Source of the DNA: an uncultured Acetatifactor sp. | GTDB taxonomy: Bacteria > Bacillota > Clostridia > Lachnospirales > Lachnospiraceae | NCBI GenBank assembly: GCA_949840885.1 | Contig: CATKYJ010000031.1 | Span: 1 to 52,099 of the forward strand | DNA: 52,099 nt | Direction of reading: 5' to 3' | Shown: one piece after another, positions 47,651-52,099 of the stretch | How the letters are laid out: the number at the start of each line of letters is the position of its first letter | How positions within the stretch are numbered: position 1 is the stretch's first letter | The notes under the pieces: generated by a model | Databases searched by the model: none | What the model saw: the letters and a program-made list of their open reading frames with translations, nothing else | What the model was told of the DNA's origin: nothing | Position numbers and translations under genes: made by a program

Positions 47651-48394
47651 TTAAGCGGGCGTATCCTCTTCTATTTTCCTGCTCCATTCCTCCAGGCGCC
47701 GCAGCATCAGCCCGTCCAGCTCTTTCCAGGGCATGAGAAGCTCCTCCGTACTGCGCCCATCAGGACTTTTGTCCGTAAAATCCCAGGATGGCCTAAAAGC
47801 ATAGTTCCTGCGAATATAGTTCTCCACTTTCCGGTCTCTCTCCACATCCGTAAAGAGCCTGCCCTCGAACATGGGGCCGATGAGAAATCCTGCCTCCCCC
47901 GCATCCCTGTGGCAGGCCGTGTCCCTGTCAATCACAAGCTGAAAATATGACGGGGCGGGAAAAAACGCGTGCTTTCCCGGCTGCACATACAGCACCGGAT
48001 GGCTGCCCTCATACTGGGTGACGCCCTCTATCCTGCTGTTCAGGAATTTCCCGTGGAAGCTGCTCTCCACACCTACGATCTGCCCCTCTCTGTCCAGATA
48101 CACAAAGGCGTGCTCCAGGTCGTAGAGATGCTGGATGTCAAAATCGTAGTAAAAGGCATACTCAATTGCCATCCCCTCTGGAGGCGCCTGTATGATACGC
48201 CTACAGGAAGGACTTTTTGCGGACATTCCTCTCTCTCCATTCTGCCATATTTTTATGCCGGAATCAAGCAATTCTTTATTCATTTTTTCTCCATACAGGG
48301 TATAGCCGATTCCCTGCAGCGCAAAAGGCTCCGCCCGGTCATACCGCAGATGGGGCACATATGTTTTCACCAGTTCTTTCTCGTTTCGCTCCAA
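47651..48394 (-). CDS. Conserved protein of unknown function in the inositol/sugar locus
   Basis: About 247 residues that I cannot assign. The middle has EYAFYYDFDIQHLYDLEHAF and HPVLYVQPGKHAFFPAP, a strand-rich part with acidic and histidine residues similar in pattern to Vps62-like beta-proteins, but this is weak. The C-terminus is helical (WKELDGLMLRRLEEWSRKIE). TTG 48394 has GGGAGGAGCAGGGGAC before it and is chosen; ATG 48442 has no ribosome site. It lies between iolC and the 556-residue protein, so it probably acts on an inositol- or glycan-related compound. Confidence 0.6.
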   Translation of the reverse strand: MERNEKELVKTYVPHLRYDRAEPFALQGIGYTLYGEKMNKELLDSGIKIWQNGERGMSAKSPSCRRIIQAPPEGMAIEYAFYYDFDIQHLYDLEHAFVYLDREGQIVGVESSFHGKFLNSRIEGVTQYEGSHPVLYVQPGKHAFFPAPSYFQLVIDRDTACHRDAGEAGFLIGPMFEGRLFTDVERDRKVENYIRRNYAFRPSWDFTDKSPDGRSTEELLMPWKELDGLMLRRLEEWSRKIEEDTPA

Positions 48395-48514
48395 AGTCCC
48401 CTGCTCCTCCCTGGCTGCCGACCTAAATCCAGCTCTCCGCATCCCATATGGGATTCTCGAATTCCACAGGCCGATTCCGCCTGGCCATCCATTACCGATC
48501 CCGAAAGCGCCTCC

Positions 48515-50185
48515 TCACCGGTAGCAGCTCACCTTGTCCCGGATCTGTATCTCCCTGTCAAAGGGCGTATATGCCGTCAGATACAATGTAGCGGCTCCGG
48601 GCGTCTTCGCCTCGCTGTCCTCCTTGCCCTCGGTAAAATGATGTTCCCTGAAGCAGGGGCCTGTGACCAAAGCGTCTTTCCCGTTTCCCACCTGGGTAAA
48701 GCCCTGCTTCACCACAATCACCTCGCTGCCCGTCAGCGGCAGGTCCACGTAATCGTTGGTGAGAAAATCCACACCGGAGAACGCAAGCTCGATTCGCCAG
48801 GGAGCCCCCTCCACACCGGAGGTCTTCACCCGCACATCCAGTCCGTTCTCCACTTCCTTTACCCACACATCAATGTGCATATCAGGCCCCGGCTTTTTGT
48901 CCCGGGAGCCATTGTCCATCTTCCACCAGTCGCTGGTAGGGGGCTTCTCTGCAAAGGGCAGATAGTACCAGCCTCTCATTACCTGGCTTAAGCGATACTC
49001 CCCGGCAGACACCCGTTCCATCTGTTCGCTGCGAAAAGCCCTGTGCTCGCAGAAGCTTCCCGCCACTTTCATCTCCAGCTTCACGGTGCCGTTGTGGAGA
49101 TAGAGGAAATTGGACTTTCCGTTCATCACCGTATAGGTAAACCGGCCCTGCTGGCCCCTGGCAATGCCGGATTCCGCATAAAAGCGCTCAAAGTCAGGCC
49201 GGTGATAACTTCCCTCAAATTCCAGCTTCCGGTATTCCGGATGCAGCATGAACCAGATCAGGAAATCCGGTGAAGTGATTTGCCGCCTGTCCACAATTTC
49301 AAATATAGTATTACACATCTGGAGGAATTCCGGAATGTCATATTTCACTCCCATCTTCAGATATTCCATATAGTAGTCTTTTGGATATACCAGCCTGTCC
49401 TTGTCAAAACGGGTGGAATTGGCCGTAAAGACACTGTCGTCAGGTTCCCAGTAGGTAAGCATCATGTGGAGATTCCGGAGGGCATTTTGCTCGTAGGAAG
49501 CATCCCCCGTAGCCTCCGACAGCAGAATCATGGCATCGTTATTGATCCGGTTATAATTCCCTGCCGACTTCTCCGCAAACTCCCCGTCCTCATTGCAGTC
49601 AATCCCCTCATTCAGATAGGTGAAAGCCGCATGCTCCATCTCCTCACAGGCAAAGAGCCTGCTGCAGCTCATCAGCACGGAGGCAATGGCCCAGCGGTGG
49701 TTGGGCGTATGGAAGCCCCCCTGCAAAAGGCCATAGGCCCCCCTGCGCACAATGCCCTCCACCTTTTCCAGGATACCGTTTTCCTCTGTTGTCAGCTCCC
49801 CGCCAAGCGCTCCCTCTTTCCTGGCTTTCAGATACTGATACACCGGCAACAGCTTCTTGACGCAGAAAGCCGTGTCGGGCGCGGAAAAGAAATTACAGGT
49901 AATGTAGTCAAACAGGCCGTTCTCGTGCTGGACCCGAGTCACATAGTCCAGCCCTGTCATAATCCCGGAAAGCACCCTTTCATCCTGATAAAAGCAGGTA
50001 TCCTCATTGCAGTATGCCGCCACCATGCTGGCGATGCGGTAAATTGCAAACTTCGCCTGGACAATCCCCGTGGGGTCCGCAAAGCCTCCGTACCGCGGAC
50101 TTTCCGGATCCAGAATCTGAATCTGCAGAGACTTCACCACCCTGTCCTGGGTATCCAAAATCATTTTCTGATAATGCTTTTCCAT
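48515..50185 (-). CDS. Predicted (alpha/alpha)-barrel carbohydrate-active protein
   Basis: A 556-residue soluble protein without a signal peptide. The first 330 residues are helix pairs with conserved aromatic and acidic residues (GGFHTPNHRWAIASVLMSCS, ESAGNYNRINNDAMILL-like KSAGNYNRINNDAMILLSEA, YYMEYLKMGVKYDIPEFL), a layout like heparinase II/III or GH88/GH105 barrels. The C-terminal 200 residues are strand-rich (FTYTVMNGKSNFLYLHNG, RVKTSGVEGAPWRIELAFSG), again like heparinase-type lyases. AAGGAGGTACAT precedes the ATG. The substrate is unknown; its neighbours suggest a glycan or uronate. Confidence 0.6.
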   Translation of the reverse strand: MEKHYQKMILDTQDRVVKSLQIQILDPESPRYGGFADPTGIVQAKFAIYRIASMVAAYCNEDTCFYQDERVLSGIMTGLDYVTRVQHENGLFDYITCNFFSAPDTAFCVKKLLPVYQYLKARKEGALGGELTTEENGILEKVEGIVRRGAYGLLQGGFHTPNHRWAIASVLMSCSRLFACEEMEHAAFTYLNEGIDCNEDGEFAEKSAGNYNRINNDAMILLSEATGDASYEQNALRNLHMMLTYWEPDDSVFTANSTRFDKDRLVYPKDYYMEYLKMGVKYDIPEFLQMCNTIFEIVDRRQITSPDFLIWFMLHPEYRKLEFEGSYHRPDFERFYAESGIARGQQGRFTYTVMNGKSNFLYLHNGTVKLEMKVAGSFCEHRAFRSEQMERVSAGEYRLSQVMRGWYYLPFAEKPPTSDWWKMDNGSRDKKPGPDMHIDVWVKEVENGLDVRVKTSGVEGAPWRIELAFSGVDFLTNDYVDLPLTGSEVIVVKQGFTQVGNGKDALVTGPCFREHHFTEGKEDSEAKTPGAATLYLTAYTPFDREIQIRDKVSCYR

Positions 50186-50247
50186 ATGTACCTCCTTAGT
50201 GACTGTTTATAATTCCCATCGGTGCAAGTCAAAGCGCAAAAGTCGCG

Positions 50248-51201
50248 TTATCCTTCGCAGAGCCGCAGCTTGGCGGCGCCGATGATCCCCGCGTCATTAT
50301 CCAGCCTTGCCGCCCTCAGTTCCGTATTCACAGCGGAATCCCTGGAATAAATCTTCCCGCTGACCCTCTCCCGAAGCATCGGCAGCAAAATGTCTCCCGA
50401 CCTGCTGATACCGCCTCCGATGCACAGCACCTGGGGCTGAAGGATATTAATCATATTGGCAAGCCCCTCGCTTAAGAGCTCCGCGTATTTTTCCAATACC
50501 TTTACTGCCGTCTTATCCCCCTGCCTGTAAGCGTCAAACACAAGCTTCGCATTCATGTTTTCCTGGTTTTCACCGCACAGCTCCCAGAGAAGGCTATTCC
50601 TTTTTTTGTCCATGGCTCTCCGGGCTCTGGCTATCAGCGCCTCGGCGGAAGCATAGGCTTCCAGGCACCCCCGCCTGCCGCAGTTGCAGGGAATCCCGTT
50701 ATAGCGGATGGTCATATGCCCCAGTTCCCCGGCGGCATAGTTAACGCCCCGCAGAATCTTCCCGTCCTGAATGATGCCTCCCCCTACCCCGGTGCCCAAG
50801 GTCACCATGAGAAAGGAATCCGGCTTTTTGTCAAGAACCAGGTACTCTCCCCAGGCCGCCGCATTGGCGTCGTTTTCAAAGTAAATTTTTTTGGAGGTCT
50901 GTCTCTGCAAAAGATCCCTTAAATTCCCCTGACAGAAAGGCAGGTTGTTGGCATACTCGATCCGGCCGGTCTCAGCGTTTGCCGTCCCCGGTACTCCCAC
51001 GCCAATAGTCCGGACACCGGAGGCATTTACGCCGTTCTCCGCCATCAGATCTCTTACCAGACCCATCAGCACTCCCGCCATTGCCCCGGCCGTAAGTTCC
51101 CTGTCCGTGGCAATGGTTTTTCCTGCCGTCAGTCTGCATTCGTCGTCCACAAGCCCGGCGGTAATGCCGGTACCTCCCACATCAATTCCGATATCATACA
51201 T
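50248..51201 (-). CDS. ROK-family sugar kinase (glucokinase-like)
   Basis: A 317-residue kinase. YDIGIDVGGTGITAGLVD is the phosphate loop, GTGVGGGIIQDGKI the adenosine and sugar region, and GELGHMTIRYNGIPCNCGRRG followed by CLEAY the ROK signature with its zinc-binding His-Cys-Cys-Cys set. ATG 51201 (GGGGGAG upstream) is chosen over 51231. It may phosphorylate glucose, mannose or N-acetylmannosamine. Since the next gene upstream is an alpha-mannosidase, a released hexose is a likely substrate, but that is inferred. Confidence 0.9.
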   Translation of the reverse strand: MYDIGIDVGGTGITAGLVDDECRLTAGKTIATDRELTAGAMAGVLMGLVRDLMAENGVNASGVRTIGVGVPGTANAETGRIEYANNLPFCQGNLRDLLQRQTSKKIYFENDANAAAWGEYLVLDKKPDSFLMVTLGTGVGGGIIQDGKILRGVNYAAGELGHMTIRYNGIPCNCGRRGCLEAYASAEALIARARRAMDKKRNSLLWELCGENQENMNAKLVFDAYRQGDKTAVKVLEKYAELLSEGLANMINILQPQVLCIGGGISRSGDILLPMLRERVSGKIYSRDSAVNTELRAARLDNDAGIIGAAKLRLCEG

Positions 51202-51302
51202 AGCGTCACTCCCCCATGCCTCTCCAGGCATCTATCATCTCTGCGGAAATTTACTGTATTGTACTCATATTCTTTCCCCGGCCAGCCGTTCCAAGCGGAC
51301 TT

Positions 51303-52099
51303 TTATAATACCAGCAGCAGCGTCCGAATCTCAAAGGCCCCAAACCGCATCCGCACTTTTCCCCGGACAAACGCCAGCTCCTCCCCCGGCTCCTCCAGCA
51401 TATTGCAGGCAAAGACTCTCCTTACACAGCGGGGCAGGGAAAGCCTGGTCTCACCGGCGCAGCCCTTGGTCTCATAGAGCCGCAGCACCACGGCGTCCCG
51501 CCTGTCAAAGGCAGGCTTACAGGTCTCCAGCATCACATGACCGCCCTCCAGCCGAAAGAATGACACAGCCCCTTTCACGGAAGCCACCTTGCAGCTCTCC
51601 TCCGAAGTCCCCCCTCCAAAGCCCCGGGCAGTGACCTCCACATTGCACTCATAGGCCTCCTCCGTCACCCTGCTGTGCACAAAAGGCCCGGTAAAGGGCA
51701 GAATGGAATAAGTAAATCTCTGTAACCCTCTGTCCGCCCTCATGTCCGGCATCACAGGCGCCCGCAGCAGGGTCAGGGAAAGCCGGCTGTCTTTTGCAGA
51801 CAGACCGTACTTACAGTCGTTCAACAGCGCGAAGCCGTTCTCCCCGTCTGTAAGCACCGCATATTTGTGATGGCAGGTCTCATAGAGGTCCTGCTCATAC
51901 TGCCTGGACTTGTGGGTGGGCCGCCTTATATAGCCGAACTGAATCTCCTGGAGCACTTCCTTTGTATACACGGTGGTAGGAAAATCCGCTTTCAAAATCC
52001 TGTGGTGCTCCTGCCAGTCAATCTCCGTGTCAAAGTCAATCCGGGGGCTGTCCGCCCGGAAACGGATTCTCTGTTTTGCGGTGAAATATGCCTCCCGCC
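51303..52099 (-). CDS. Alpha-mannosidase, GH38 family, C-terminal part (start outside window)
   Basis: The frame is open from 52099 down to a stop at 51303, so about 265 C-terminal codons are visible. SPRIDFDTEIDWQEHHRILK and DFPTTVYTKEVLQEIQFGYI match the beta-rich middle region of GH38 alpha-mannosidases, as does YEQDLYETCHHKYAVLTDGE with FALLNDCKYG. The catalytic N-terminal domain is not in the window. The family cleaves terminal alpha-mannose from glycans; it is followed by the sugar kinase gene. Confidence 0.85.
   Translation of the reverse strand, partial: REAYFTAKQRIRFRADSPRIDFDTEIDWQEHHRILKADFPTTVYTKEVLQEIQFGYIRRPTHKSRQYEQDLYETCHHKYAVLTDGENGFALLNDCKYGLSAKDSRLSLTLLRAPVMPDMRADRGLQRFTYSILPFTGPFVHSRVTEEAYECNVEVTARGFGGGTSEESCKVASVKGAVSFFRLEGGHVMLETCKPAFDRRDAVVLRLYETKGCAGETRLSLPRCVRRVFACNMLEEPGEELAFVRGKVRMRFGAFEIRTLLLVL

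Overview
The window looks like chromosome from a Firmicute of the Lachnospiraceae type. It is moderately GC-rich, starts genes behind AGGAGG-type ribosome sites with some TTG starts, and carries families common in that group (DUF4364, DUF3784, DUF4886, DUF3737, a Lachnospiraceae-type Rpn nuclease, PadR/HAAS modules). The species is an inference. I saw no rRNA, tRNA, CRISPR array, phage module or complete insertion sequence.

Layout. 1-354 is the 3' end of an aldo/keto reductase with a ferredoxin tail. 373-2970 is a minus-strand PadR regulator operon of small membrane proteins (HAAS/DUF1700, DUF3784-like, SdpI-like). 2986-4169 is an unknown gene plus a methyltransferase, divergent from an OxlT-like transporter (4506-5804). 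6064-8802 encodes a 912-residue transglutaminase-like protein. 8873-9551 is a decayed Rpn gene carrying a small three-hairpin insertion. 9932-16425 holds malic enzyme, a DUF4364 protein, RarA, a NYN/LOTUS protein, and a second PadR module (PadR + DUF2812) under a striking palindromic operator, then an acetyltransferase. 16486-23002 is sbcDC with two small upstream genes. 23234-25720 is a three-gene membrane cluster. 26108-27677 has an alkyltransferase-like protein, a 77-residue protein and a DUF4886 protein, followed by a LacI remnant.

27876-30992 pairs a WYL regulator with a divergent Y-family DNA polymerase whose promoter contains a near-consensus LexA (SOS) box, plus a small downstream gene. 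31032-32198 is the intact Rpn paralogue. 32447-36923 is a two-component system/ABC transporter locus (DUF3737, response regulator, ATPase, permease, histidine kinase) with four direct repeats ahead of the ABC genes. 37416-39277 holds two polysaccharide deacetylases. 39522-52099 is all minus strand: an iron alcohol dehydrogenase, iolG, iolE, iolD, an acetyltransferase, iolB, iolC, two carbohydrate-associated proteins, a ROK sugar kinase and the end of a GH38 alpha-mannosidase.

Two themes stand out. DNA repair genes recur through the middle (rarA, sbcCD, an alkyltransferase-like protein, an SOS-type Y-family polymerase). The right end is a myo-inositol catabolic locus joined to glycan and sugar genes; it covers the five steps from inositol to 2-deoxy-5-keto-gluconate 6-phosphate, while the aldolase and any semialdehyde dehydrogenase are not in the window. 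Intergenic regions are rich in palindromes, including a dispersed repeat family (23083-23205, 25895-26009, 28922-28967, 38531-38553).
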